In this document: positions 1-8,952 of the stretch, piece by piece
Numbering within the stretch: the stretch's first letter is position 1
Layout of the letters: every line of letters begins with the position of its first letter
NCBI GenBank assembly: GCA_964636405.1
Contig: CAZWSI010000011.1
Span: 1 to 64,000 of the forward strand
Length of the DNA stretch: 64,000 nucleotides
Source: CAZKGE01 sp964636405
Lineage (GTDB): Bacteria > Bacillota > Clostridia > Christensenellales > CAG-138
Reading direction: 5' to 3'
Notes under the pieces: model-generated
Database searches by the model: none
The model's input: only the letters and a program-made list of their open reading frames with translations
What the model was told of the DNA's origin: nothing
Translations under genes and position numbers: made by a program

Positions 1-55
1 GAGCAGCTGATTTGTAATCAGCAGGTTGCGGGTTCGAGTCCCATCACCAGCTCCA
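1..55 (+). tRNA. tRNA-Thr (anticodon TGT), 5' end cut by window edge
   Basis: The anticodon stem is 6-10 with 18-22 and the seven-base loop 11-17 holds TGT at 13-15, which reads threonine codons ACA and relatives. A T-arm with the GTTCGA loop follows, then the 3' acceptor strand at 45-51, the discriminator base and an encoded CCA at 53-55. The D-arm and 5' acceptor strand lie outside the window. One mismatch is visible in the T-stem. Confidence 0.9.
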
Positions 56-86
56 CCCTTGACAACTCAATAGGTTTTCGTAATTT

Positions 87-171
87 GGATGGGTTCCCGA
101 GCGGCCAAAGGGAGCGGACTGTAAATCCGTTGTCACAGACTACGATGGTTCGAATCCATCCCCATCCACCA
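87..171 (+). tRNA. tRNA-Tyr (anticodon GTA)
   Basis: The seven-base acceptor strand at 87-93 pairs perfectly with 161-167, followed by discriminator A and an encoded CCA at 169-171. The anticodon loop at 119-125 carries GTA at 121-123. The long variable arm is that of a class II tRNA, as expected for bacterial tRNA-Tyr. It lies in a three-tRNA cluster. Confidence 0.95.
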
Positions 172-175
172 AATT

Positions 176-262
176 GCGGGAATGGCGGAATTGGCAGACG
201 CGCACGGTTCAGGTCCGTGTGAAAGCAATTTCATGCAGGTTCAAGTCCTGTTTCCCGCACCA
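176..262 (+). tRNA. tRNA-Leu (anticodon CAG)
   Basis: The acceptor strand GCGGGAA at 176-182 pairs with the complementary 3' strand ending at 258, followed by an encoded CCA at 260-262. The anticodon stem CACGG/CCGTG encloses a loop with CAG. The long variable arm fits a class II leucine tRNA. It is the last gene of the tRNA cluster and is followed directly by a terminator. Confidence 0.95.
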
Positions 263-265
263 CTT

Positions 266-303
266 CGGAGCAAGCCGCATGTCGCTTGCTCCGGTTTTTT
301 TGC
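266..303 (+). terminator. Rho-independent terminator of the tRNA cluster
   Basis: A 10-bp perfect stem (266-275 with 284-293) with an eight-base loop is followed by a run of seven T residues. It stands four bases after the CCA of tRNA-Leu. Confidence 0.92.
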
Positions 304-470
304 GAAAAACGGGCTGAGTATGAGCACAGAAAGCGCGGCCACCCTCCGAAACGACTGAGCGGCGTATCGAACATCCGATAAGGGAAAGGCATTTGAAAAC
401 TTTACGCGCCTATGTTACACTGTTTTTTATAGTCGGCAGTCAAATCAAAATGGTAAAGGAAGTGACGCAA

Positions 471-1238
471 ATGGAGAACGAACGGCCATTTTTCATACAA
501 TTACTTATTGAAACGCACGCCGGGTTGAACCGTCAGGGCCCGGGAAGTCCAGAGGCGACTCAAAAAGCGCTTTCTTTCCTCGAACCGCTCGGCCGGTTTT
601 CTCAGGTTGCGGATCTAGGCTGTGGAACCGGCGGACAGACCTTGTTTCTGGCGCAAAATGTATCTGGCGCGATTACCGGGTTAGATCTGTTCCCGGATTT
701 TATTGACATACTTGATCAAAACGCGCAAAGGCAGAATTTGGGACAACGGGTAAAGGGCGTCGTGGGCTCTATGGATGATTTGCCTTTTGAAAGGGATTCG
801 TTTGACTTAATCTGGTCGGAAGGCGCGATTGATAATATCGGGTTTGAAAAAGGGCTTTCCCATTGGCGCAGTTTTCTCAGAAAGAACGGTTGTGTTGCCG
901 TTACCGCTCCGTCCTGGCTTACAAACGAGCGCCCAAGTGTCGTTGAAAAGTTCTGGACTGACGCGGGCAGCGGTTTGGAAGCGATTGGGACAAATGTTGA
1001 GATCATGCAAAAATGCGGTTATCAATTCATTGCGTCCTTTGCATTGCCGGAATACTGCTGGACAGAGAATTATTTTGCTCCTCGTGAAGCGGCCATACAG
1101 GCGCTTCTGAAGAAATACGCGGGAAATAAAACCATGGAGGAATATGCCGCGCAAAACCAACAGGAAGTGGAATTGTATTCAAAGTACAAGCAATATTACG
1201 GTTATGTGTTTTACCTCGGACGGGTTATGACCAGATGA
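471..1238 (+). CDS. Class I SAM-dependent methyltransferase
   Basis: A 255-residue soluble protein with a Rossmann-type methyltransferase domain. The SAM-binding glycine-rich motif DLGCGTGG lies at about residues 48-55, followed by the acidic strand end GLDLF and a post-II segment SMDDLPF. The N-terminal LNRQGPGSPE stretch is typical of a family of small methyltransferases common in gut Firmicutes and Bacteroidetes. The substrate is unknown. The start was placed at this ATG because AAAGGAAG stands 9-16 bases upstream; an open frame runs further back to 393 but its N-terminus does not resemble the family. It stands alone between the tRNAs and convergent valS. Confidence 0.8.
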   Translation: MENERPFFIQLLIETHAGLNRQGPGSPEATQKALSFLEPLGRFSQVADLGCGTGGQTLFLAQNVSGAITGLDLFPDFIDILDQNAQRQNLGQRVKGVVGSMDDLPFERDSFDLIWSEGAIDNIGFEKGLSHWRSFLRKNGCVAVTAPSWLTNERPSVVEKFWTDAGSGLEAIGTNVEIMQKCGYQFIASFALPEYCWTENYFAPREAAIQALLKKYAGNKTMEEYAAQNQQEVELYSKYKQYYGYVFYLGRVMTR

Positions 1239-1334
1239 GACCCATGCTGCCACAAAAGCCCGAATTGCTTACGGAATACGAATAAGGCCCACTAAGGTCA
1301 CGGGGCGGGAAAGCCTTCTGCCCCGCCCTGCCGC

Positions 1335-1374
1335 AAACAAGAGCGGAGCCAGGCGTTGCTTGCCCGGCTCCGCT
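1335..1374 (-). terminator. Probable terminator after valS
   Basis: A 9-bp stem (1342-1350 with 1366-1374) lies just beyond the valS stop on the minus strand and is followed there by CTTGTTTG, a modest T-rich tail. A second GC-rich hairpin lies at about 1298-1330. Both stand between the convergent methyltransferase and valS genes. Confidence 0.5.
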
Positions 1375-1381
1375 TCGCTGT

Positions 1382-4018
1382 TTATCCGTCCAGCTCCTCA
1401 AGGCGACGGCTCAGCTTCATGCGCATATCCTCCGCAGCAGCCATCTTGTCCCGCTCGGCTTGCACCACGGCGGCGGGCGCCTTGCCGGTGAACTTCTCGT
1501 TGGAAAGCTTGCCCTCCGCGCGCGCAATCTCCCCCGCCAGCCGCTCGATTTCCTTTTTCAGGCGCTCGCGCTCCTTATCAAGATCCACAAGCGTGGCAAG
1601 AGGAAGAAACGCCTGCGCAAGCGCTGTGACCAGGTGCACGTCGCTTTTCAGCGTCTCGCCCACTTCGCTTTGCAGCGTAATGCTCTCAGCGCCAATAAGC
1701 CGCGTCAGGCTCGGCAAAAGCGTTTCAAAGGCCGCGCGCGCGTCCGCCCGCGCCACAAGGCGCATACCGATTTTTTGCGAGGGCGCAAGCTTCATCTCGG
1801 CGCGCAGATTGCGCGTTTGCCGCACAAGATCCATGGCGGATTCCATGAACGCGCATTCCTCCGAAAAACGCAGCGCCTCGTCCTGCCTTGGCCAGCTCGA
1901 GCGCATGATCGTTTCCTCTGCACCGGGCAGGTTTTGATACAGCTCCTCCGTAATAAACGGCATGAAGGGGTGGAGAAGCTGCATGGAGGTTCTCAGCACA
2001 TGCACGAGCACGGCGGAAACATCGCGCTTGGCTTCCGCGTCGTCCCCGTAGAGCCGAGCTTTGGCCAGCTCAATGTACCAATCGCAGTATTCGTTCCAAA
2101 TGAACTCATACACCTTTTGCGAGGCAAGGCCAAGCTCGTAGGCATCGATATTCGCGCTCACTTCGCCGATGAGCTCGTTTAAACGGTGCAGAATCCAGCG
2201 GTCGGAGGGCGTAAGGCGCGCCACGGGCGGCAGCGCGAGCGCCGTTTCGTCAATGCCCATGCGCACAAAGCGCGCCGCGTTGTAAATTTTGTTGCAGAAG
2301 TTCGCGCCGGACTCCACCTTTTCCCAATAGAAGCGCATGTCGTTGCCGGCCGACACGCCCGCAAGCAGCGAAAAACGCAGCGCGTCCGCGCCGTACTTTT
2401 CGATCACCTCGATGGGATCGATTCCGTTGCCCAGCGACTTGGACATCTTACGCCCCTCAGAATCCCGCATAATACCGTGCACGCACACCGTGTCGAAGGG
2501 GATATCCCCCATCACCTCCAGCCCGAAGGTGATCATGCGCGACACCCAGAAGGTGATGATATCATATCCCGTCACAAGCGTGGCGGTGGGATAAAAATAG
2601 CGCAGTTCCGGCGTATCCTCCGGGTAACCCAGCGTGGAAAACGGCCAAAGGCCCGAGGAAAACCAGGTGTCCAGCACGTCCTCGTCCTGCCGCAGGCGCG
2701 CGCCGCAAGCCGGGCAGGCGGTTGGTTCGCTCTCTGCTGCAAGCACCTTGCCGCACGCGTCGCAATAATACACCGGGATGCGGTGGCCCCACCAGAGCTG
2801 GCGGGAGATGCACCAATCGCGGATATTCTCCATCCAATTAAAGTAGGTTTTTTCAAAGCGCTCGGGAACAAACTTGATCCTTCTGCCGCGCACTGCCTCC
2901 AGAGCGGGCTTGGCGAGCGGCTTCATATCCACGAACCACTGCTTGGACACGATGGTTTCAATCGTGGTATGGCAGCGGTAGCAGGTGCCCACGTTGTGCT
3001 TGTAGTCCTCCACCTTCACAAGCGCCCCGCAGGCCGTCAGATCGTCCACAATGGCCTTGCGGCACTCGTAGCGCTCCATGCCGGCGTACTTGCCGCAATC
3101 CTCATTCATGTGGCCGTCGTCGGTCATCACGCGGAGCACGGGAAGCTTTGCGCGCTGTCCCACCTCAAAATCGTTCGGGTCGTGCCCAGGCGTGATCTTC
3201 ACCGCGCCCGTGCCAAAGTCCATTTCGCAATACGCGTCCGCCACAATGGGGATTTCACGCCCCACAGCGGGCACAAGCACGGTTTTGCCCACAAGCGCCG
3301 TATAGCGCGGGTCCTCCGGGTTCACCGCAATGCCCGTATCGCCCAGGATGGTTTCGGGTCTCGTCGTTGCCACCGTAATGGAATAGCTCTTGTCCGGGGC
3401 GTCGTAGCGCACGTGCCAAAGATGCCCGGGCTGCTCCTCATATTCCACCTCCGCGTCGGAGAGCGCAGTTTTGCAATCCGGGCACCAGTTGATGATCCGA
3501 TCGCCCTTGTAGATGAGGCCCTTGTTGTACAGCTCCACAAACACCTTGTTCACAGCGCGGTTACAGCCCGCGTCCATGGTGAAGCGCTCCCGCGCCCAGT
3601 CGCACGAGGAGCCCAGATAGCGAAGCTGCCGCACAATGGTCTTGCCGTACTCCTCCCGCCAGCTCCAGGCGCGTTTGAGAAAGCCCTCGCGGCCCACGTC
3701 GTTTTTGGTTAGACCCTCTTTGGCCATTTGCTCCACGATTTTGACCTCGGTGGCGATGGACGCGTGATCCGTGCCGGGGAGCCAGAGCGTTTCATAGCCT
3801 CGCATGCGCTTATAGCGGATAATCGAATCCTGAAGTGTGTTGTCGATGGCGTGCCCCATATGCAGCCGGCCCGTGATGTTCGGCGGCGGGATCACAATGC
3901 AGTACGGCTCCTTGTCCGGGTTCGGCTCGGCGTGAAAATAGCCGTTCCTCTCCCAGCGTTCGTACCATTTGTGCTCCACCTTCTGGTGGTCGTAGTTTTT
4001 TTCCATTTCCTTTTGCAT
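1382..4018 (-). CDS. valS: Valyl-tRNA synthetase
   Basis: The 878-residue protein charges tRNA-Val with valine in the cytoplasm. Class I signatures are clear: PPPNITGRLHMGH (HIGH motif at about 53-56) and GRKMSKS (KMSKS at about 524-528), with the editing domain between them (TTRPETILGDT). A zinc-ribbon-like CDAC...CPAC pair lies at about residue 420-440, and a C-terminal coiled-coil arm (KERERLKKEIERLAGEI) is typical of ValRS. The start at 4018 was chosen because GAAAGGATGGACACA gives a well-spaced ribosome site; the open frame extends upstream into the T-box terminator and is not coding there. Expression is likely controlled by the T-box leader. Confidence 0.97.
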   Translation of the reverse strand: MQKEMEKNYDHQKVEHKWYERWERNGYFHAEPNPDKEPYCIVIPPPNITGRLHMGHAIDNTLQDSIIRYKRMRGYETLWLPGTDHASIATEVKIVEQMAKEGLTKNDVGREGFLKRAWSWREEYGKTIVRQLRYLGSSCDWARERFTMDAGCNRAVNKVFVELYNKGLIYKGDRIINWCPDCKTALSDAEVEYEEQPGHLWHVRYDAPDKSYSITVATTRPETILGDTGIAVNPEDPRYTALVGKTVLVPAVGREIPIVADAYCEMDFGTGAVKITPGHDPNDFEVGQRAKLPVLRVMTDDGHMNEDCGKYAGMERYECRKAIVDDLTACGALVKVEDYKHNVGTCYRCHTTIETIVSKQWFVDMKPLAKPALEAVRGRRIKFVPERFEKTYFNWMENIRDWCISRQLWWGHRIPVYYCDACGKVLAAESEPTACPACGARLRQDEDVLDTWFSSGLWPFSTLGYPEDTPELRYFYPTATLVTGYDIITFWVSRMITFGLEVMGDIPFDTVCVHGIMRDSEGRKMSKSLGNGIDPIEVIEKYGADALRFSLLAGVSAGNDMRFYWEKVESGANFCNKIYNAARFVRMGIDETALALPPVARLTPSDRWILHRLNELIGEVSANIDAYELGLASQKVYEFIWNEYCDWYIELAKARLYGDDAEAKRDVSAVLVHVLRTSMQLLHPFMPFITEELYQNLPGAEETIMRSSWPRQDEALRFSEECAFMESAMDLVRQTRNLRAEMKLAPSQKIGMRLVARADARAAFETLLPSLTRLIGAESITLQSEVGETLKSDVHLVTALAQAFLPLATLVDLDKERERLKKEIERLAGEIARAEGKLSNEKFTGKAPAAVVQAERDKMAAAEDMRMKLSRRLEELDG

Positions 4019-4068
4019 TGTGTCCATCCTTTCGGGTTTGAAAGACGCATCTTTCAAACTTCTCACCT

Positions 4069-4323
4069 CAAAATACAATACGCCCGCCTCGTCAAAGGAC
4101 GAAGCGGGCGCTCGCGGTACCACCTTTGTTGAACGGCAGAGCCGTTCCCCTCCATGCCTTAACGCGGCCCACGTGCGCGGCTAAGCGAATGCCTCACCGT
4201 GCATGCTCCGAAGCGACCTTCCGCGTTTTCTCATGCCGCCGTTTCTCTCAGCCAGTGAAAACGGCTCTCTTGGGCGGAAAACGCGTACTCCTCTCCATCA
4301 ACGCATCTACCATCTACTATTGC
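4069..4323 (-). promoter_or_regulatory. T-box riboswitch leader of valS
   Basis: The minus strand carries the conserved T-box sequence AAAGGTGGTACCGCG at about 4127-4113. It is followed by a terminator stem (4110-4104 with 4087-4081, extended by further pairs) and a T-rich tail. Upstream, a Stem I-like region holds an AGTA element opposite a putative specifier loop, in which GTC at 4217-4215 could be the Val specifier codon. T-boxes bind uncharged cognate tRNA and then allow read-through. The T-box and terminator are certain; the specifier is an inference from position. Confidence 0.93.
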
Positions 4324-4329
4324 TTCCAC

Positions 4330-4358
4330 AGTTTAGTCCAAGCACAAGCGCTTGTCAA
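4330..4358 (-). promoter_or_regulatory. Promoter of the valS T-box transcript
   Basis: TTGACA (4358-4353), a 17-base spacer and TAAACT (4335-4330) on the minus strand form a near-consensus sigma-A promoter. The -35 box overlaps the stop codon of the upstream DUF885 gene, so valS has its own start inside the end of the long upstream operon. Confidence 0.75.
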
Positions 4359-6214
4359 GCGGTGATCTGCGCGTCCACCCAAACATCCATCCGCTCGGTG
4401 AGCAGATTGAAATAGGCCGGGCCAAGGTTGAGAAACGCCGTGAGATACGACCTTTGGTCGAACGCGTCGCCCAAGTCGTTACGCGCGTCCCGCAGCATGG
4501 ATGCAAACTGCGCGTAGCCGAGCGCGTACGGGAAGGCGTAAAAGGGCATTTCGACCGCCAGTGAATAATAGATGTCCGCATACGCCTCCATCTCCAGTGC
4601 GCCGAGGAATTCCTCCACACCCGCCTTGTCGTACATTTTATAATTGACCAGAATGCTGACCATAGCGGGCAGGAGCGTGCTGGCAATGATTTCGTTATAA
4701 TAGGCCACCATGCAGGCGTCCAGCGGGAAATCGCTCTGCGCGGCCAGCATGAACTCAACAGACAGTTGCGACCACGCCTCCGAATACCCGACAAAATGCA
4801 GGATCTGCCTCGACAGGCCCAAGTTTTCCAGCGAACGGGCATACAGATACTGATACATGTGACCGGGATACGCCTCATGCGCGTAGGTAAAGAGCATGGT
4901 GTTGTTTGCGCTTGTGGGGTTAATCAGTATCTCGTTTTGATACCAGTCGTCCACGGATGGGATGACGTAAGCGGCGGGGTTCATCTGATTTTCCAGTTCC
5001 TCCGGCACGTCGGAGAGCGTAAGCGCATGATTCGGCATGGGCGGAAGGATTTCGCCTGTGATGGTTTGCAGGAAGGCAAGGTCGGCCTCCGCGCTGCCCT
5101 TGGTCACGTTCAGACCGTTGACCGCGGCGTTTACATCCGAAAGCGTATTCATGTAGGTGTACATGGATATGAGCAAATTGTACATTTCCGTGCTGAGCAG
5201 CTCCAGCGCGTCGTCCACGCTCATGTCCGTGCAGCCCTCGTCCCGCATGGCGAGCTCAAAGTAGGCAAGCGCGTCGTTGCCAAAGGCATACATACCCTCC
5301 TCCGCGCGGCAGAAGGCGGAGAGCGCTTGCAAGCCGTCGCGCAGCGTGACATACGCGTCGATAAACGAACCCTTGATCAGGGCTTCGTTTTGTTTTTTAT
5401 ACGCCTCCGCTTTTTCCGCGGTAAGCCCGGCAAGCGCGTCCACCGCTTCGTTGAAGGTGCCGATCAAATAAAAGGTATCCCGCGCGTTGATGATATCGTC
5501 GCAGTCCTGCACGATATCGGAAAGCGCGGACGCCGTCATAAACATGCCGCGCGAAGCGCGCTCCTTTTCGTAATCCAAAATCTGGCCCAGAAAGCGGGGC
5601 GTGTCTGCAAGCAACAGGAGATAATTTTCCACGTCCCGTTCGCTCTCGATTTCGTAGAGCGCAAAGGACAGCGGCAGAGTCGAATGCACGCCGGAATAGT
5701 GCTCCAGGGGTTCATAATAGTAATCGTAGGCGTCTCCCGCCGTGCAAGAGGAGAGGTACTGCTCGAGCACGTCGTAGCTCATTTGCTCGCTCTCGGTGAG
5801 CGCCTCCCGTTCGATGGCGTGCAGCGCCTCAAGATACGTGCCATAGCGCGCGCAGGTCTCCGCGTCGGCCTCCTCGGAAAAATCGCCCAGCGTCATTTCG
5901 ATCTCATTTTCATCGATGCCGTAGCGCGCGCCGTCCGCAATAAATTGGTGATAGGTATAGCCGTCGCTGGTTACATAATCGCGGAAAAACGCCGCGTCCA
6001 GCTCCGAAAAACGCTCGCTGGCAGATTGCACGGGCGGGGGCGCAGCCGTTGGCTGCTCAGCGGACGACGCGGCCGGCGCATCCGTGACGGCGGGCTGCGG
6101 CTTAACGGTAACGGGCGTTTCAAGCGTGGGCTCCCGCTTCTTGCACCCGCATGCAGCCAGCGCGAGCGCGAGCGACAGAAGGAGCGCAAGGGTACGAAGC
6201 ATCACTTTCTTCAT
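4355..6214 (-). CDS. DUF885-family lipoprotein, putative zinc peptidase
   Basis: A 619-residue exported lipoprotein. The N-terminus MKKVMLRTLALLLS is a signal sequence ending in a lipobox (LALAACGC), followed by a Pro/Ala/Thr-rich spacer and the large alpha-helical DUF885 domain. The family zinc motif HEAYPGH is at about residues 446-452, with a further glutamate in YSEAW about 20 residues later. This fits a membrane-anchored metallocarboxypeptidase-like enzyme; the substrate is not known. The start at 6214 is supported by AAAGGAAGAAACACC and by the signal peptide; the longer open frame to 6580 is a shadow of rluD. It is the last gene of the long operon, 20 bases after rluD. Confidence 0.88.
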   Translation of the reverse strand: MKKVMLRTLALLLSLALALAACGCKKREPTLETPVTVKPQPAVTDAPAASSAEQPTAAPPPVQSASERFSELDAAFFRDYVTSDGYTYHQFIADGARYGIDENEIEMTLGDFSEEADAETCARYGTYLEALHAIEREALTESEQMSYDVLEQYLSSCTAGDAYDYYYEPLEHYSGVHSTLPLSFALYEIESERDVENYLLLLADTPRFLGQILDYEKERASRGMFMTASALSDIVQDCDDIINARDTFYLIGTFNEAVDALAGLTAEKAEAYKKQNEALIKGSFIDAYVTLRDGLQALSAFCRAEEGMYAFGNDALAYFELAMRDEGCTDMSVDDALELLSTEMYNLLISMYTYMNTLSDVNAAVNGLNVTKGSAEADLAFLQTITGEILPPMPNHALTLSDVPEELENQMNPAAYVIPSVDDWYQNEILINPTSANNTMLFTYAHEAYPGHMYQYLYARSLENLGLSRQILHFVGYSEAWSQLSVEFMLAAQSDFPLDACMVAYYNEIIASTLLPAMVSILVNYKMYDKAGVEEFLGALEMEAYADIYYSLAVEMPFYAFPYALGYAQFASMLRDARNDLGDAFDQRSYLTAFLNLGPAYFNLLTERMDVWVDAQITA

Positions 6215-6234
6215 GGTGTTTCTTCCTTTCCGAA

Positions 6235-7173
6235 TCAAGTTCGATAGAGGGCCTGGATCTCCTCGGCATTCGCCGCGCAGCCAAGCCGCGCAAGCGCCTG
6301 CGTAAAATAGGGCGGCAGAGGCGAATAAAAGGTACGCCCCTCCCCCGTCGTCGGGTGCGTAAAAAACAGCCGGTAGCCATGCAGCGCCTGCCCGGCAAGG
6401 CCAAGCGCGTTTGCAGGCGCGCCGTATACCCCGTCTCCCGCAAGCGGATGCTTGATATAAGCCATATGCACGCGAATCTGGTGCGTTCGGCCGGTGGCAA
6501 GCACCGCACGCACAAGCGTATATTGGCCAAAGCGCAATATCACGTTCCAATGCGTTTCCGCCTCGCGGCCGCCGGCGCACACGGCCATGCGCTTGCGATC
6601 GGTCGGGTGTCTGCCGATGGGCGCGCGCACCTCGCCCGCGTCCTCCCGCAAATTGCCACTTACGAGCGCGAGATAGGAGCGCCCCGCCGCGTGCGTTTTA
6701 AACTGCGCGGCCAGAGCCTGATGCGACGCGTCGTTCTTTGCAACAACCAAAAGACCGCTCGTCATGCGGTCGATACGGTGCACAATGCCCGGGCGCAGCT
6801 CGCCGCCGACGCCGGAGAGATCGCGCACATGGTACAAAAGCGCGTTTACCAGCGTGCCGCTCGCGTGGCCCGGCGCGGGATGCACAACCATGCCCTGCGG
6901 CTTATCCACCACGAGCAACTCCGCGTCCTCATATACGATGGAGAGCGGAATGGCCTCCGGCAGGGCGGCTGTCTCCACAGGCTCCGGAATGCGCAAACGA
7001 ACGCTGTCTCCCTCCGCAAGCTGGGCACTTGCGCGCGCCGCCTTGCCGTTGAGCAAGACGCAGCCCTCCGCAATGAGCTTTTGCGCGCGGGCGCGGCTCA
7101 GCTCCGTTTCGGCGGCAAGAAACGCGTCGAGCCGCATGCTTCTGTCTGCCGAAAGAAAGCGGATTTCATCCAT
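6235..7173 (-). CDS. RluD-type 23S rRNA pseudouridine synthase
   Basis: The 312-residue protein isomerises uridines in large-subunit rRNA. An N-terminal S4 RNA-binding domain (RLDAFLAAE...LNGKAAR) is followed by the RluA/RluD catalytic domain with HRIDRMTSGLLV, whose second D is the catalytic aspartate. The start ATG at 7173 overlaps the end of lspA by eight bases, so the two are translationally coupled; the longer frame to 7242 lies inside lspA. The exact target uridines cannot be read from the sequence. lspA-rluD adjacency is common in Firmicutes. Confidence 0.92.
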   Translation of the reverse strand: MDEIRFLSADRSMRLDAFLAAETELSRARAQKLIAEGCVLLNGKAARASAQLAEGDSVRLRIPEPVETAALPEAIPLSIVYEDAELLVVDKPQGMVVHPAPGHASGTLVNALLYHVRDLSGVGGELRPGIVHRIDRMTSGLLVVAKNDASHQALAAQFKTHAAGRSYLALVSGNLREDAGEVRAPIGRHPTDRKRMAVCAGGREAETHWNVILRFGQYTLVRAVLATGRTHQIRVHMAYIKHPLAGDGVYGAPANALGLAGQALHGYRLFFTHPTTGEGRTFYSPLPPYFTQALARLGCAANAEEIQALYRT

Positions 7174-7663
7174 CGTTCTTTTTGTTTTGCGGAAGCGCGT
7201 CAAAAACGGAACCCTTCCTGGAAAAGAGCGCGTTGCAGACAAGCAGCGCGCAGCCGATGGTCAAGGCGCTGTCCGCGACATTAAAGACTGCGAAGTTGAT
7301 GAGGCAAAAATCGAACATATCCCGCACGTAGCCCAACAGTATGCGGTCGATGAGGTTCCCCAGCGCGCCCGCGAGCAGGAGCGAGAGCACCACGCGCGAG
7401 AAGCGCGAAAGCACCTTGCGGCCGCGAATTAAATAGAAAACGAGCGCCGCGCATACCACGATGGTCATAACGATAAAAAACCAGCGCCAGCCCTGCATGA
7501 GTCCGAAGGCCGCGCCCTGATTATGCGCGCTGGTAAAATGAAACACGCCTTTGACGACGGGTACGGAGGTTCCAAGCGGCATGAGGTAAAGATCCGTCAA
7601 GTGCTTGACAATCTGATCCGCCGCAATGATCGCGATTATGAGAATACCTTCAAGCAATAGCAT
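7166..7663 (-). CDS. lspA: Lipoprotein signal peptidase (signal peptidase II)
   Basis: A 165-residue integral membrane aspartic protease with four hydrophobic segments. It cleaves the signal peptide of prolipoproteins, such as the DUF885 and DUF3887 lipoproteins in this window. The family boxes NQGAAFG, GALGNLIDR and VRDMFDF are present, with both catalytic aspartates. The ATG at 7663 has GGAGGG only one base away; the TTG two codons later (7657) would have normal spacing and may be the true start. Confidence 0.95.
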   Translation of the reverse strand: MLLLEGILIIAIIAADQIVKHLTDLYLMPLGTSVPVVKGVFHFTSAHNQGAAFGLMQGWRWFFIVMTIVVCAALVFYLIRGRKVLSRFSRVVLSLLLAGALGNLIDRILLGYVRDMFDFCLINFAVFNVADSALTIGCALLVCNALFSRKGSVFDALPQNKKNDG

Positions 7664-7693
7664 ACCCTCCGCACATAACTGCCGTAACTTTCG

Positions 7694-8335
7694 TCAGTAT
7701 ATCACGGGCAGGGACGTTCCCGCAAGGGCGCTGCCCTCGTAAAGCGCCTGGTAGAGAGCGGTATAGTTTTCCAGCGCCGCCGCGACCTTCTTAACATAAC
7801 GGTCCGTTTCGGGAAACGGAATGGAAACGAGCTTCCCGTTCTGGGCATATGCGCCATCGGAAAGCCAACCCTCCACGCTTCCGTGCCCCGCGTTGTAGGC
7901 CGCGATCATGCAGAGCACATCGCCTTCGAAGCGATTGCGCAAAAAGCGGATGTACCAGCAGGCAAAGCGGATGTTCGTTTCCGGATCGTACAGCGATGAA
8001 GCGTCGAAGGGTTCCTCGTCCAGCTTGCGCGCGATCCACTCGCCCGTGTCCGGCATGATCTGCATCAGCCCAATCGCGCCCTTTGGGCTTACGGCGTCCG
8101 GGTCGTTGCTGCTTTCGCATCGCATGATGGAGGTGACCAGGTACGGATCCAGCTCATATTCGGCCGCATATTGCGCAATCCACTCCGTATACGCGGTGGG
8201 ATACTCCGCCAGCAAGCGCGCATGCTCGCGTTCCTTTCTCTCATAATCGATCCATTTATATGCGATCAGGCCGATGGCCGCGAGAGTAAGCGCCAGCAGA
8301 GCGATGAGCAGCCCGTTTTTTGCGCGTACGCTCAT
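7694..8335 (-). CDS. Membrane-anchored lytic transglycosylase (SLT domain)
   Basis: A 213-residue protein with an N-terminal membrane anchor (about residues 8-27) and a lysozyme-like SLT domain. The catalytic glutamate lies in MRCESSNDPDAVS, followed by the family motif GAIGLMQIMPDTG and later AAYNAG. It should cleave the glycan strands of peptidoglycan on the outer face of the membrane. Its ATG overlaps the coaE stop as ATGA, so it is coupled to coaE; lspA follows after 30 bases. Confidence 0.9.
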   Translation of the reverse strand: MSVRAKNGLLIALLALTLAAIGLIAYKWIDYERKEREHARLLAEYPTAYTEWIAQYAAEYELDPYLVTSIMRCESSNDPDAVSPKGAIGLMQIMPDTGEWIARKLDEEPFDASSLYDPETNIRFACWYIRFLRNRFEGDVLCMIAAYNAGHGSVEGWLSDGAYAQNGKLVSIPFPETDRYVKKVAAALENYTALYQALYEGSALAGTSLPVIY

Positions 8336-8952
8336 AGGCCCCGCCCCGTCAAAGCCGCGTAGAGCGCGTCGGTTTGTGCGTAGAGCCGGGAAAGCGTTCC
8401 GCCATTGTCAAGCACATAGTCCGCACGGGCGCGTTTCTCCGCATCCGGCATCTGTGCGCGGATACGCGCGCGTATATCCGCCTCGTCCGCGCCGTCGCGC
8501 GCTTTTACGCGGGCGACGCGCGTCTCCTCCGGCGCGGTTACAAGCGCAACCGCATCCGTAACCGCGTCCATTCCGCTTTCAAAAAGCAGCGGCACGTCAA
8601 GCACAACAAGCGCATCCGGCGTCTCGCACAAAATCTGCTCAGCGGAGGCGCACATGGCGTTCTTTACCTCAGGGTGAACAATCTCCTCCAGCCTTTCGCG
8701 CGCCGCTTTATTGGAAAATACAAGCGAGGCCAACGCGCCGCGGTCGATTGCGCCTTCTTTGCGCAATATTGAGGGACCGAACGCGCCGACAACGCGCGCA
8801 AAGCACGCGCCTCCTTTGTCAATCAGACGCCTCGAGACGGCGTCCGCGTCCAGTACGCGTGCCCCAAGCGCGGCAAGGCGCGCGGAGACCGTAGATTTGC
8901 CCGAGCCGATTCCGCCCGTAAGCCCCAGAATCGAAACCGTGCGTCCGCTCAT
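8332..8952 (-). CDS. coaE: Dephospho-CoA kinase
   Basis: The 206-residue P-loop kinase performs the last step of coenzyme A synthesis, phosphorylating the 3'-OH of dephospho-CoA. The Walker A motif GLTGGIGSGKST is at about residues 10-21; DADAVSR and LDVPLLFESGMD are also typical. It overlaps polA upstream and the lytic transglycosylase downstream by four bases each (ATGA). polA-coaE-transglycosylase order is common in Clostridia. Confidence 0.96.
   Translation of the reverse strand: MSGRTVSILGLTGGIGSGKSTVSARLAALGARVLDADAVSRRLIDKGGACFARVVGAFGPSILRKEGAIDRGALASLVFSNKAARERLEEIVHPEVKNAMCASAEQILCETPDALVVLDVPLLFESGMDAVTDAVALVTAPEETRVARVKARDGADEADIRARIRAQMPDAEKRARADYVLDNGGTLSRLYAQTDALYAALTGRGL

Noticed and set aside
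2186..3712. A 508-codon open frame on the plus strand opposite valS
   Set aside because: It is antisense to an undoubted valS, has His/Arg/Ala-rich composition typical of GC-rich shadow frames, and has no ribosome site. The same holds for the long antisense frames at 4766-6247, 9276-10259, 14216-15352, 18497-19843 and 33562-35601.
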